Origin: Marinobacterium sp.
GTDB taxonomy: Bacteria > Pseudomonadota > Gammaproteobacteria > Pseudomonadales > Balneatricaceae
Assembly: GCA_025800125.1 (NCBI GenBank)
Contig: JAOXSF010000134.1
Span: forward strand, 1-40,719
Length of the DNA: 40,719 nucleotides
Reading direction: 5' to 3'
This document shows positions 10,901 through 18,890 of this stretch, piece by piece. The notes beneath the pieces were generated by a model that worked only from the letters and a program-made list of their open reading frames with translations, was not told the origin of the DNA and did no database searches. Both the position numbers and the translations under genes were made by a program. Within the stretch, counting starts at the first letter, position 1, and each line of letters starts with the position of its first letter.

Positions 10901-11639
10901 GCTGGTCAGCCAGAAATTGTTAACGGCTAAAGGCGTGGTGGGCCTGTTCCCGGCCAGTGCCACCGAACAGGACGACATCACTCTGTATACCGACGAGTCC
11001 CGCACAGAAACCCGTATAACATTGCACCACTTGCGCCAGCAGATGGAAAAGATTGAAGGTAAATACAACCACTCACTGGCAGACTTTATCGCACCAGAGT
11101 CCACCGCCAAGCAGGACTGGATTGGTGCCTTCGCGGTCACAGCAGGCCATGGCTGTGATGAGTTAGTGGCTAAATATGAAGCGGAACACGACGATTACCA
11201 CTCCATTATGGTAAAAGCACTGGCAGACCGTTTTGCCGAAGCGTTTGCTGAATATATGCACGCTGTAGTACGTCGCGAGATCTGGGGTTATGGCGCTGAT
11301 GAAGGGCTGGATAATGACGCCCTGATTCGCGAAAAATACCAGGGTATCCGCCCGGCGCCAGGCTACCCGGCCTGCCCGGATCATACCGAAAAAGGTCTGC
11401 TGTGGGAGCTGCTGGATGTAGAAACCCACACCGGTATGACCCTGACCGAAAGCTATGCCATGATGCCAGCGGCATCAGTGTCTGGCTGGTATTTCAGCCA
11501 CCCACAGTCGCAGTATTTCGGTGTTGCCAAAATCAGTGAAGACCAGGTAGAAGAGTACGCCGAACGTAAAGGCATGACTCAGGCAGAAGCCGAACGCTGG
11601 TTGTCGCCTAATCTGGGGTATGAACCTGAAGAGGGTTAA
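7932..11639 (+). CDS. metH: Cobalamin-dependent methionine synthase
   Basis: A 1235-residue enzyme that transfers the methyl group of methyltetrahydrofolate to homocysteine through methylcobalamin. All four modules are present. The homocysteine/zinc domain (about 1-330) has zinc-ligand Cys in NCALGPQEL (near 247) and [11 protein letters not shown] (near 310). The pterin-binding barrel spans about 350-620. The B12 cap and Rossmann domain has DVHDIGKN (near 759), whose His is the lower cobalt ligand. The C-terminal AdoMet reactivation domain ends with [15 protein letters not shown] and SPNLGY. Length matches E. coli MetH (1227). The start is GTG (VTLQDK) with only a weak upstream GGAA. A strong terminator follows. 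Confidence 0.98.
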   Translation: MTLQDKTQQLSDALKQRILILDGGMGTMIQQRKLEEADYRGERFANWHVDVKGNNDMLVITQSAMIQEIHEEYLAAGADIIETNTFNATTIAMADYEMESHSREINVEAARIARQACDVWTEKTPDQPRYVAGVLGPTNRTCSISPDVNDPAFRNVTFDELVEAYTESVDGLVEGGTDIILIETIFDTLNAKAAIYAVEKYFDDNSIRLPVMISGTITDASGRTLSGQTTEGFWNSVRHARPISVGLNCALGPQELRQYVQEMSRVADTFVSAHPNAGLPNAFGEYDETPEQMADEIIEWARSGFLNIVGGCCGTTPEHIRVIREAVINEAPRPLPDLPVECRLSGLEPMNIGEDSLFVNVGERTNVTGSARFKRLIKEQDYETALDVARQQVENGAQIIDINMDEGMLDAQACMVRFLNLIAGEPDIARVPIMIDSSKWEVLEAGLKCIQGKGVVNSISIKEGVDNFIEQARKIRRYGAAVIVMAFDETGQADTYERKIEICERSYRILVDEVGFPPEDIIFDPNIFAIATGIEEHDNYAVDFIEATGWIKQNLPYAKISGGVSNVSFSFRGNNPVREAIHCVFLYHCFKKGMDMGIVNAGQLAIYDDLPAELREHVEAIVLNTDPDGTEKMLAIAEKYRGDGSTEDDSQAAEWRSWDVNERLKHALVKGITEFIDEDVEECRHNYERPLHVIEGPLMAGMNVVGDLFGAGKMFLPQVVKSARVMKKAVAYLMPFIEEEKSGGDSTSAGKVIMATVKGDVHDIGKNIVGVVLQCNNFEIIDLGVMVPAETILKTAREENADIIGLSGLITPSLDEMVHVAKEMERQGFDIPLLIGGATTSKAHTAVKIDPALHRDQVIHVTNASRAVGVASTLLSERKANYVADIQQEYAAVRERHAARQNDKRRVTIEAARANRLPIEWENYTPPVPAKPGIHVYEDVALETLLDYFDWTPFFMSWELAGRYPRILDDEVVGEQARVLYADAKEMLHKLVSQKLLTAKGVVGLFPASATEQDDITLYTDESRTETRITLHHLRQQMEKIEGKYNHSLADFIAPESTAKQDWIGAFAVTAGHGCDELVAKYEAEHDDYHSIMVKALADRFAEAFAEYMHAVVRREIWGYGADEGLDNDALIREKYQGIRPAPGYPACPDHTEKGLLWELLDVETHTGMTLTESYAMMPAASVSGWYFSHPQSQYFGVAKISEDQVEEYAERKGMTQAEAERWLSPNLGYEPEEG

Positions 11640-11671
11640 GGCGATACATTAACAGGCTCTAAAAATTTTCG

Positions 11672-11706
11672 AAAACGCCAGCCGGGTTACCCGCTGGCGT
11701 TTTTTT
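11672..11706 (+). terminator. Rho-independent terminator of metH
   Basis: An 11-bp outer stem (AAAACGCCAGC paired with GCTGGCGTTTT) encloses a small GGG/CCC inner stem with a TTA loop. It is followed by a run of T residues. It lies 33 bp after the metH stop. Confidence 0.9.
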
Positions 11707-11913
11707 GCATACGCTTTTATGTAACAGGCTCACCTGCACACAAAATCCAGCACAACCAGAATTCAAACAATTGAGCATAATCAATGACCGAAAATATACA
11801 TACAACCTATTGTAATAAAAGTGTTTTAGCAGGATGTTATGCACTTCATTAAAACATGAAGTTTTTGCTTATATGCTGAAATACCTCATCAGATAATTAA
11901 CTGGAGAATAAAA

Positions 11914-12249
11914 ATGACGGCAAATCTTGATGTGGTAACTCAGGTTAAAGGGTTTGTGAACTGCGGTGAATGGAATGATGCCGGACAACCGCAACAGGTA
12001 CGTGGCAATCTGCCAGAAAGTGCTGGAGATGTATTTGCGCGCTTTTGCCGTGGCAACAGCCTTATACAAGAAACTGCGGTAAAAGGTCTGGTCGCCTCAT
12101 CCAGTCTGGCGGGCGAGCCTTTCCATGGCTGGTCAATCAGCGCTGGTGATTACACGCTTGCTGCACAAGGTAATGTGGGCTGCATGGTGCTCACTGAAGA
12201 CGCAGACATGAACGAAGTCTTTGCTGCGTTGCAAGCAGCAACTCAATAA
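11914..12249 (+). CDS. DUF2173-like small protein (roadblock-type fold)
   Basis: A 111-residue soluble protein with CTGGAG 12 bases upstream of its ATG. The layout resembles DUF2173: an N-terminal V-x-G-F-V-N-C-G-E-W strand pair, a mid-section with AGDVFARFCRGN, then GWSISAGDYTLAAQGNVGCM and a C-terminal helix NEVFAALQAA. That family is predicted to adopt a Roadblock/profilin-like fold and has no established reaction. It is monocistronic, between the metH terminator and a hairpin at 12261-12286. The family call is from memory of the pattern and is moderate. Confidence 0.6.
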   Translation: MTANLDVVTQVKGFVNCGEWNDAGQPQQVRGNLPESAGDVFARFCRGNSLIQETAVKGLVASSSLAGEPFHGWSISAGDYTLAAQGNVGCMVLTEDADMNEVFAALQAATQ

Positions 12250-12260
12250 GTCTGCTTCAC

Positions 12261-12286
12261 TGGACACCTGCATCGACAGGTGTCCA
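12261..12286 (+). terminator. Strong hairpin after the DUF2173-like gene
   Basis: A perfect 10-bp inverted repeat (TGGACACCTG / CAGGTGTCCA) with a 6-base loop sits 12 bp after the stop codon. No T-tract follows, so it may act as an mRNA 3' stabiliser or a weak terminator rather than a classical intrinsic terminator. Confidence 0.45.
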
Positions 12287-12496
12287 TGCCTGAAAGGCCT
12301 CATTATCTACCCATACCTCATAGCAACATAATCTTTATAATATTTCTGACTGCATAGTCTTTCTGGCTGCTATTGTTTCTGCGCCCCCCCACCCACTACT
12401 CTTGAAAAACCATATATTGAGCAACCAGATCAGGCACCAGGGTACGGTACTCAGTATATTGTTATATAAAAACCAACACGCTATGGAGGCGACCAC

Positions 12497-13555
12497 ATGA
12501 AAGTTAGCCGTCACAACCTTGAACAGGCTGCCGAGCGTGGTCTGATCGAGAAACAGCAGATTGACCCCCTTTACCGCTTTCTGCATGCCCAGCAGAACCC
12601 CGACAGCCGCTTTAATCTGACCAATACGCTGTACTATCTGGGCGGCTTTCTGGCCATCGGCGCACTCAGTCTGTTTATGAATCTGGGTTGGGAGCAGTTT
12701 GGTGGCTGGGGGATTGTCGGCTTATGTATGTTATATGGGCTTGCTGCGCTGCTGTTACTGGAAAGGTTACACCAACGCCAACCAGGGCTTCCTGCTGCTT
12801 TAACCGCTGTTTTTATCCTCGCCCTGGTGCCATTGGCGATCTATGGTTTTCAGTTAGCGATGGACTGGTGGGATGCAGAGTTGAAGTACCGAGAATACCA
12901 TCGTCACATTCGCCCGCTCTGGTTATGGATGGAATTCGGGACGCTACTGGTCGCAGTGCTGCTACTGAGCCGTTATCGCTACCCACTACTGATGTTGCCG
13001 CTGGCATTGACTCTCTGGTATCTCTCTATGGATCTGGCAGACCTGATAACTGGCAACGATGCCAGCTGGCGTGAACGTAGCTGGATGACCATGTGGTTCG
13101 GGCTGGTGATTCTGTTTGCAGCCCTGGCGGTTGATATGCGTCCAATCCACCATCAGGAAACCCGTTCATCAACACCGGTTCAGGATTATGCCTGGTGGCT
13201 CTACCTGGCAGGTGTACTGGCATTCTGGGGTGGTATGACAGCACAGGACTCCGACAACGAATTGGCAAAACTGGGGTACTGCACAGTTAACCTGTTGTTG
13301 ATTGGTAGCGGTATTGTGTTGCAACGGCGGGTTCTGGCGCTGTTTGGCGCAATGGGCGTATCACTTTATCTGGGCCATCTGACCTGGTCCGTATTTGAAG
13401 ATAGCTGGTTGTTTCCTGTTGTACTGATTGCACTGGGGATACTGATTGTCTATCTGGGTCTTATCTGGCAACGCCATGAGCGCCGCCTGAGCCAGAAAAT
13501 GCAGGCCTGGTTGCCCGATACCGTCCTTCGTCGAGTGGAACAACGACGCTACTGA
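12497..13555 (+). CDS. DUF2157-like integral membrane protein
   Basis: A 352-residue protein. The N-terminal about 40 soluble residues (NLEQAAERGLIEKQQIDPLYRFL) look like the DUF2157 helical motif found before the first helix in this family. At least eight hydrophobic segments follow, including YYLGGFLAIGALSLFM, LTAVFILALVPLAIYGF, MTMWFGLVILFAALAV and VVLIALGILIVYLGLIW. The C-terminus is basic and cytoplasmic. It is probably an inner-membrane protein of unknown role. TGGAGG 10 bases upstream supports the ATG. It stands alone between intergenic gaps. Confidence 0.65.
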   Translation: MKVSRHNLEQAAERGLIEKQQIDPLYRFLHAQQNPDSRFNLTNTLYYLGGFLAIGALSLFMNLGWEQFGGWGIVGLCMLYGLAALLLLERLHQRQPGLPAALTAVFILALVPLAIYGFQLAMDWWDAELKYREYHRHIRPLWLWMEFGTLLVAVLLLSRYRYPLLMLPLALTLWYLSMDLADLITGNDASWRERSWMTMWFGLVILFAALAVDMRPIHHQETRSSTPVQDYAWWLYLAGVLAFWGGMTAQDSDNELAKLGYCTVNLLLIGSGIVLQRRVLALFGAMGVSLYLGHLTWSVFEDSWLFPVVLIALGILIVYLGLIWQRHERRLSQKMQAWLPDTVLRRVEQRRY

Positions 13556-13758
13556 AGGCACACTGAAAGCTTTTTCAGGCGGCGGTCAGCCTGAGCAGTG
13601 CCAGAATTCTCGGGGATTCACGACACGTTTCCCCACGTCAGGGTAACTCTCACGCCAGGATAGAGAGAATGCCAGCTACTGCCTGTATGACTCGCAGCCT
13701 ATGTAGTTTTTTGTATATATTATTTTTGTACGCAAAAAGTATGAATGAAAGGATGCTT

Positions 13759-14244
13759 ATGTCTATATATCCAGCATCGCGCACAGACGCTGAGCAGCTG
13801 GCGCGCATTATCAGCCAGGCCAATAAAGATGTGGCCCAGCAATTTGGCCTCAACGCCAGCAATGCCCCAAACCACCCATCATTTTGCACCTCAGACTGGG
13901 TGCGCAGTGATTTTGACCGGGGTGAGCGCTACTTTTTTTACCATCACCAGGGAAAACCCGTCGGCTGTGTGGCATATGAAAAAGCCAGTGAAGAAACCAT
14001 TTATCTGAACCGTCTTTCAGTATTGCCTGACTGGCGTCATCAGCGCATTGGCCATGACATGGTAACTTTTGTGCTCGCGCAGGCACGGGAACAAGGCGCA
14101 AGCAAGGTCAGTGTCGGCATTATTGCAGACCACACCCTGCTGCTGAAATGGTATCAATCTCAGGGTTTCACACGGCATACAACCCGCCGTTTTGAGCACC
14201 TCCCCTTTGACGTTACCTACCTGCACTATGACCTGACTGCATGA
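13759..14244 (+). CDS. GNAT-family N-acetyltransferase
   Basis: A 161-residue protein from the chosen ATG. The motif A region LNRLSVLPDWRHQRIGHDMVTFVLAQA contains the (Q/R)-x-x-G-x-(G/A)-like acetyl-CoA pyrophosphate loop as RHQRIGH. It is followed by a motif-B-like segment, LLLKWYQSQGFTRHTT. The substrate is unknown. The frame is open 90 bases further upstream, but GAAAGGA at 13747-13753 is ideally spaced for the ATG at 13759, and the extra upstream residues are hydrophobic and unlike the family. It may form a small transcription unit with the VOC gene that starts 61 bp downstream. Confidence 0.8.
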   Translation: MSIYPASRTDAEQLARIISQANKDVAQQFGLNASNAPNHPSFCTSDWVRSDFDRGERYFFYHHQGKPVGCVAYEKASEETIYLNRLSVLPDWRHQRIGHDMVTFVLAQAREQGASKVSVGIIADHTLLLKWYQSQGFTRHTTRRFEHLPFDVTYLHYDLTA

Positions 14245-14305
14245 TACGTTCTGCCAGGCCCGACAAACCTGACAGAATGGACTGGAACATTAAGGACAAG
14301 AAACG

Positions 14306-14668
14306 ATGATTGAACAGAACAAGATCAACTACGTTGAGTTTCCAGCAACTGATCTGGTAGCAACAAAAGCATTTTTCAGCACAGTATTCGGCTGGTCATT
14401 TATCGACTATGGCTCTGAGTACAGCTGCTTTTCTGATCAGGGCGTAGACGGTGGTTTCTACAAATCAGACAAAACCACCAACACTGAAAACGGTGTAGCA
14501 CTGGTTGTCATGTATACCGAGTATCTGGAAGATACAGAGAAAGCAGTTGTCGCTGCCGGTGGCACGATTGTACGCCCAATCTTTGACTTCCCTGGCGGTC
14601 GTCGTTTCCACTTTACTTGCCCAAGCGGTAATGAATATGGCGTATGGTCTGATCAGGCTCCAGCCTGA
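14306..14668 (+). CDS. VOC-family (glyoxalase/dioxygenase-fold) protein
   Basis: A 120-residue single VOC module pair. It shows NYVEFPATDLVATKAFFSTVFGW at the start and RRFHFTCPSGNEYGVWSD at the end, typical of small stand-alone VOC proteins annotated as glyoxalase-like. The usual first metal-ligand His is a Glu (VEFPATD) and the last Glu is present in SGNEYGVW, so metal binding is plausible but unproven. The substrate is unknown. AAGGA upstream supports the ATG. Confidence 0.8.
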   Translation: MIEQNKINYVEFPATDLVATKAFFSTVFGWSFIDYGSEYSCFSDQGVDGGFYKSDKTTNTENGVALVVMYTEYLEDTEKAVVAAGGTIVRPIFDFPGGRRFHFTCPSGNEYGVWSDQAPA

Positions 14669-14940
14669 TAATCATCAGACCGGCAGTGTGGCTACCTCAC
14701 TGCTGATCGACCGGGGAGCAGACAGCTGTTGTCTGTTTCTCGCTCCTTACTTCATTTATGTTGCCTTGAAATAATCTGAACACCCACTCGAAATAACTCA
14801 ACTCCTCACCAGACAACTCAAATTTTCACCAGATCTTGTGGAGCCAGCCATAAAACCCCAACACGTTACTTTCCACCCTGTTATTAGAATGCCGGCTTTA
14901 GCCATGCCCTGAACACAGTGACGTTCAGCATAGAGCTAAT

Positions 14941-14972
14941 AAAAGTACAACATGAAAAAAGTACAGCATGAA
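14941..14972. repeat. 16-bp tandem duplication covering a start codon
   Basis: Two adjacent copies of AAAAGTACARCATGAA. The second copy holds the start codon of the polymerase gene at 14968. The first copy holds an out-of-frame ATG at 14952 that could open a short decoy frame. Confidence 0.85.
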
Positions 14973-16461
14973 AATCCAGCCTGTGCCCATTTTTTGCATA
15001 GTCAGACTATGTGATAAATATGAGCCCTTTGATGTTATGCGCACAGCCTCAAATCCATACAGCCCCCGCCTGTTATCTGATAGTCGCTGGCACCAGACAC
15101 TAATATCTTTAAGCCTGTGCGCACTGATTGGTGGGCTCTGGCTACAGGTACCACACCCAGCCGTCGCAGCCGCTGCATTTCTGCCCCTGCTACTGGCATT
15201 CGGATTACTGATGCCTTTTGTGCTCTGCCTGCTATTTGTGGCTTTTTCTTTTTTCCGCCTGCATGAAGTCTTTCCGCAGCTGTATCCATTGCGTATACCG
15301 CAATTACTCGCCGTGGGCACGCTGGGGTCGCTGGCTTTTAATCTGATACTGGGGCGTTTGCAGGGGTTCTGGAGTTCACAACTGACATTGTTCGCAGTGT
15401 TCTTTTCATTAGTGACGTTTGGCATCACCCTGGCCACGAACAGACCTGAAGCAATTGCTACATGGAGTGGCAATTACATCAAAATCGCGATTATGGTCGT
15501 CGCCATTGGTTGGCTTACCCGTACCGCCAAAGATTTCAGGCTGATCTTGCTGGTCATGCTGGTATGCGGGCTCATGGTATCAGCGGTAACACTGCATAAT
15601 AAAGCCAACGGCCTGGAACTGGTTGAAGGTACCCGTGTCACTATTGGCCGTAGTATCGGGTCTATGCTGGGTGACCCGAACGACCTGTCACTGGTACTGC
15701 TGTTCCCGGCCAGTTTTGCACTGGCAACACTGATGACACCACAGCTGCATTGGCTACTCAAAATACTGGGAGTGACGGTATTCTCCCTGGTACTGGCCGC
15801 AATCATTGCAACCCAGTCCCGTGGTGGCTTGCTGGGTATCTGTGCCGTGATGGGGATTTTTTCCTGGTATCGGGTACAGAATAAAGCATTGCTGATTATG
15901 CTGGGTATTGTTGCACTGTCCATATTGTTTGTACTGGCTGGTGTAAGCAGCCGAGCATCAGGTGGTGCCCATGAAGAAGGCATTGATGAATCCGCCATGG
16001 GGCGCATCTATGCCTGGGAGGCCGCGTTCAAAATGGCGCTTTATAACCCACTGACCGGTGTTGGCCTCAATAACTTTATCAGTAACTATTTTGCGTATAG
16101 CAGCCACTGGGACGGTATGAATCATGCGGTGCACAGTACCTGGTTCGGTGTGATGGCAGAGACCGGATTCCTTGGCTTACTCCTGTTTCTGGCAATGGTC
16201 GCCAGCATCGTACGGGTCGCTTTACGGGCCCGAAAATATTTCAGCCCGGCCAATATGGGCAAACACTATCAACCCGTACTTTTTGCTATGGCACAGGCAC
16301 TACAAGCGGGCATTGCGGGTTTCTGCATTTCTGGCACCTTTCTGACCATGGGTTTCACCTGGCCACTTTATATCTTGCTGGCCCTGTCGATTGCACTCAA
16401 CAAAGCACTGTTAAATTCCAGAAGCACTGACTCCAGCAGTACTAACATTCATAAGCACTAA
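14968..16461 (+). CDS. O-antigen ligase/polymerase-family membrane protein (Wzy/WaaL type)
   Basis: A 497-residue polytopic inner-membrane protein with about 10-12 hydrophobic helices. The Wzy_C-type periplasmic loop region is recognisable: a helix ending in ATQSRGGLLGICAVMGIF, then AMGRIYAWEAAFKMAL, NPLTGVGLNNFI and HAVHSTWFGVMAETGFLGLLL. Conserved Arg and His residues of the ligase/polymerase family fall there. In this context it most likely polymerises the lipid-linked repeat unit in the periplasm. The start is uncertain: no strong ribosome-binding site precedes the ATG at 14968, and an in-frame ATG at 15037 lies nearer the first helix. It precedes the sigma-54 operon by 364 bp and may have its own promoter. 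Confidence 0.8.
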   Translation: MKIQPVPIFCIVRLCDKYEPFDVMRTASNPYSPRLLSDSRWHQTLISLSLCALIGGLWLQVPHPAVAAAAFLPLLLAFGLLMPFVLCLLFVAFSFFRLHEVFPQLYPLRIPQLLAVGTLGSLAFNLILGRLQGFWSSQLTLFAVFFSLVTFGITLATNRPEAIATWSGNYIKIAIMVVAIGWLTRTAKDFRLILLVMLVCGLMVSAVTLHNKANGLELVEGTRVTIGRSIGSMLGDPNDLSLVLLFPASFALATLMTPQLHWLLKILGVTVFSLVLAAIIATQSRGGLLGICAVMGIFSWYRVQNKALLIMLGIVALSILFVLAGVSSRASGGAHEEGIDESAMGRIYAWEAAFKMALYNPLTGVGLNNFISNYFAYSSHWDGMNHAVHSTWFGVMAETGFLGLLLFLAMVASIVRVALRARKYFSPANMGKHYQPVLFAMAQALQAGIAGFCISGTFLTMGFTWPLYILLALSIALNKALLNSRSTDSSSTNIHKH

Positions 16462-16488
16462 CATCCATAAGTACTAACATCCATAAGC
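16441..16488. repeat. Three 16-bp tandem units across the polymerase stop codon
   Basis: Three consecutive copies of ACTAACATYCATAAGY. The stop codon of the polymerase gene (16459-16461) is inside the second unit. Confidence 0.9.
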
Positions 16489-16623
16489 GTCAATACCCAG
16501 AACTTTCATTCCAGAATTGCAATGCTACAGCCTGTTGGCTCAACGGTTAAAACCAGTGGCTCAGTTATTACGCGATCAGCAAGGCCATAAAAACATCAAA
16601 TCTGATTCTGTTATTCATTCTGC

Positions 16624-16638
16624 TTCGCAAAATGCGAC
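16624..16638 (+). promoter_or_regulatory. SypG-like enhancer motif, copy 1
   Basis: TTCGCAAAATGCGAC is also an inverted repeat (TCGCA-AAA-TGCGA). It differs by one base from the SypG enhancer consensus as I recall it (TTCTCA-N3-TGC-D-W-N) and shares 12 bases with copy 2 at 24414. It lies 87 bp before the GG of the -24 element. Confidence 0.65.
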
Positions 16639-16708
16639 AGCCCCTAATGAAAACCACAATTAAAGCTACACAACCAGCCTGACCCCTTGATTTTAAAGAT
16701 GTTCTGTC

Positions 16709-16726
16709 TTGGCACGTCCCCTGCTA
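16709..16726 (+). promoter_or_regulatory. Sigma-54 promoter of exopolysaccharide operon I
   Basis: TTGGCACGTCCCCTGCTA matches the -24/-12 consensus (YTGGCACG-N4-TTGCW) at all but one position. GG is at 16711-16712 and GC at 16723-16724, the required 12-base step. Transcription is predicted to start near 16736, about 90 bases before the first gene. Confidence 0.85.
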
Positions 16727-16749
16727 TCTATTCTATAGAACAACGCAAA

Positions 16750-16779
16750 AACACTATAAACACGAACACTATAAACACG
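16750..16779. repeat. 15-bp tandem duplication in the operon I leader
   Basis: Two exact adjacent copies of AACACTATAAACACG, in the predicted 5' untranslated region. Confidence 0.9.
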
Positions 16780-16825
16780 GCAACCATAACAACAATGCAG
16801 TACAGCCATAACCAGGGAGTCAGCC

Positions 16826-17584
16826 ATGAATGCCATTATTGGTGCGGTAACTGAGGGAAACTGTATCACTCAGTTGATGGACGCCTTACAACAGATTGAT
16901 CAGCCCGGTTATGAAGCGGTCGGGCTCTCTTATACCCACCCATTTCAGGATCAGAACCAGCACGGCATACATACCCTGCATCGCCCCGGGGGGCTGCAAC
17001 AGCTGCGTGATAGCTGTGACCGGCTGAGCGTCAGCAGCAGCACCGCACTGGCCAGTAGCTGCGCCAGCCTGGCAGGGCCACTAGCAGGCTCAGAAGTACA
17101 GCCCTGCGTTACCAGCCAGGTGGCCGTAGCGCTTACCGGAGAGATTGCCAACTACCAGGCACTTCGCCAGCAACTGGAAATGGAAGAATGTCTGTTCAGT
17201 AGCGACCAGCCCGCAGAGGTCATCGCGCACCTGATCAGTGGTTATCTTCATCAGGCGATGCCACTGGAAACAGCCTGTCTGGCTGCACTGGCACAATTGC
17301 AGGGTCATTTTTCACTGGTGGTAATGTTCCGTGACCAGCCTGACCAGCTGTTTGCGGCTCGCCATCACAAGCCCCTGGTGATCGGTCGCAGCTATGGTAT
17401 CAGCTATGCCTGCTCTGCCAGCCATGCGCTAAAAGGGCTGGCAGACGAACTGATCTGCCTGTCTGACGGTGATTATGCCTTGCTGCATGCAGACCAGATT
17501 CAGGTATGGGATCGTCGCAGTATTCCAGTACAACGTCCCTGCTTCGCTGCCCTTCAGCCAGGACAACGGAGGTTAGCCGTATGA
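16826..17584 (+). CDS. Stand-alone GlmS/asparagine-synthase-type glutaminase fold, catalytically dead
   Basis: A 252-residue protein that aligns along its length with the N-terminal class II glutamine amidotransferase (Ntn) domain of GlmS. The start MNAIIGAVTEGN corresponds to MCGIVGA. AEVIAHLISGYL corresponds to TEVIAHLVNWEL, and LFAARHHKPLVIGRSYG to LLAARSGSPLVIG. The nucleophile Cys after the initiator Met is replaced by Asn. The oxyanion-hole Asn of NGEI/NGII is Thr (LTGEIANY), and the substrate-binding Asp before EVIAHL seems lost. No isomerase or synthetase domain follows. It cannot be a normal glutaminase; a structural or regulatory role in polysaccharide synthesis is inference. It is the first gene of sigma-54 operon I, and its TGA overlaps the next ATG by 4 bases. 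Confidence 0.75.
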   Translation: MNAIIGAVTEGNCITQLMDALQQIDQPGYEAVGLSYTHPFQDQNQHGIHTLHRPGGLQQLRDSCDRLSVSSSTALASSCASLAGPLAGSEVQPCVTSQVAVALTGEIANYQALRQQLEMEECLFSSDQPAEVIAHLISGYLHQAMPLETACLAALAQLQGHFSLVVMFRDQPDQLFAARHHKPLVIGRSYGISYACSASHALKGLADELICLSDGDYALLHADQIQVWDRRSIPVQRPCFAALQPGQRRLAV

Positions 17585-18699
17585 ATCGCCAGATGATTGT
17601 CTTCGGAGAAGACTGGGGCGCGCACCCTAGCAGCACACAGCACCTGATCCGCCAGATTCAGCAGCAGTATGAGATTTTTTGGGTTAATTCCATTGGCCTG
17701 CGCCGGCCACGGCTGAATATGCACGACTTGCAACGGGGCGCACGCAAACTGTGGCAGATGGTTCAGCGCCCACAACCCGCCATCAGTACAACAAACAGTC
17801 CACGGCTGGTAGCCCCCCGTGCTCTACCGCTACCGGGTAGCCAGCTGGCGCGCCAGCTTAATGGTTACCTGCTACAAAATTGCCTGCAACCATTGCTCAA
17901 TCGCCAGCAGCGTCCCTTATTGTGGACTTCACTGCCCAGCGCGGTTGATGTTGTTGGGCGGTTGAATGAACAGGCCGTGATCTATTACTGCGGCGATGAT
18001 TTTTCCAGCCTTGATGGCGTTGACCACAAGCAAATCAGCGCAATGGAGACTGAGCTGGCACAGCGTGCTGACCTGATTCTTGCTGCCAGTCCAGCCATTG
18101 CCCAGCGCTTTGATGCAGATAAAACTCGACTGCTCAGTCATGGCGTTGACTACGAACTGTTTTCCACCCCGGCCGCCCGTCCTGCTGACCTGCAGCAAAC
18201 CTGCGGGCCGGTGGTGGGCTTTTACGGCAGCCTGGCTAACTGGCTGGACCAATCTTTACTGGTAGCCGCCGCCCGCGCCCTGCCTGGCTGGACATTTATG
18301 CTGATTGGCGAAGCCCGTACCGACATCACAGCCCTGCAGGCAGAGCCTAATATTGTGTTGATGGGGCCACGGCCACACCACCAGCTACCTGGCTATATTC
18401 AACACTGGGACGTAGCACTGCTGCCGTTTTGTGACAACAACCAGATTCAGGCCTGCAACCCACTCAAACTGCGTGAATATATGGCAGCAGGCACACCGAT
18501 TGTCAGCACCCGGTTTCCGGCTCTGAACGGCTACACAGACCTGCTACGCATTGGTCATACCCAGCAAAGCTTCATTAACGCGCTACGCCACGCCCGTGCA
18601 GAGGGCAATCGCTATCGCGAGCGACGCCAGCAGCGTGTCGCTAACGAAAGCTGGCAAGCCAAAGGCAATGAACTTCACGCGCTATTACAGAACTTATAG
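17581..18699 (+). CDS. Glycosyltransferase (GT-B fold, TuaH-like)
   Basis: A 372-residue protein. FGEDWGAHPSSTQHLIRQI at the N-terminus is typical of GT-B glycosyltransferases annotated as TuaH-like. YCGDDFSSLDG is in the middle, and the C-terminal nucleotide-sugar half has VVGFYGSLANWLD, DVALLPF and CNPLKLREYMAAGTPIV. The last of these carries the conserved Glu of this clade. It adds a sugar to the lipid-linked repeat unit in the cytoplasm; donor and acceptor cannot be told. The frame opens earlier, but the ATG at 17581 has ACGGAGGT upstream and overlaps the previous stop as ATGA, so that start was chosen. Confidence 0.85.
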   Translation: MNRQMIVFGEDWGAHPSSTQHLIRQIQQQYEIFWVNSIGLRRPRLNMHDLQRGARKLWQMVQRPQPAISTTNSPRLVAPRALPLPGSQLARQLNGYLLQNCLQPLLNRQQRPLLWTSLPSAVDVVGRLNEQAVIYYCGDDFSSLDGVDHKQISAMETELAQRADLILAASPAIAQRFDADKTRLLSHGVDYELFSTPAARPADLQQTCGPVVGFYGSLANWLDQSLLVAAARALPGWTFMLIGEARTDITALQAEPNIVLMGPRPHHQLPGYIQHWDVALLPFCDNNQIQACNPLKLREYMAAGTPIVSTRFPALNGYTDLLRIGHTQQSFINALRHARAEGNRYRERRQQRVANESWQAKGNELHALLQNL

Positions 18700-18751
18700 A
18701 TAGAACCTGTAAACAGAACCTGCCAATAACAGCGATGCAACACTGTTCTGA

Positions 18752-18792
18752 ATCGCCTGAAGCTTACAGATCTACAGATCGCCTGAAGCTTA
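18752..18792. repeat. 15-bp direct repeat with 26-bp period
   Basis: Two copies of ATCGCCTGAAGCTTA, at 18752-18766 and 18778-18792, in the gap before the lipoprotein gene. Confidence 0.85.
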
Positions 18793-18890
18793 AAGATGAT
18801 GCCAATGACGTTAAAAACAGTACACGACCCAAAAGCATAGGCCACAAAACAGGAATGATACGCCCCACACCGGGGACAAGGGAGCTGACC

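Larger units (their letters stand above)
16462..16825 (+). other. Control region of exopolysaccharide operon I
   Basis: This gap holds the end of the 16-bp repeat array, an enhancer-like motif at 16624-16638, a near-consensus sigma-54 promoter at 16709-16726, and a 15-bp duplication at 16750-16779. A CAGGGAGTCAGCC ribosome-binding site lies just before the ATG at 16826. No coding frame of note is present. Confidence 0.7.

Noticed and set aside
14878-14900. Possible third sigma-54 promoter before the polymerase gene
   Set aside because: A GG/GC pair at the right spacing exists, but the rest of the -24 block does not match TGGCAC and no enhancer motif is nearby.
18735-18890. 52-residue N-terminal extension of the lipoprotein
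   Set aside because: It would put a charged stretch before the signal peptide; the ATG at 18891 has the ribosome-binding site and starts the export signal.
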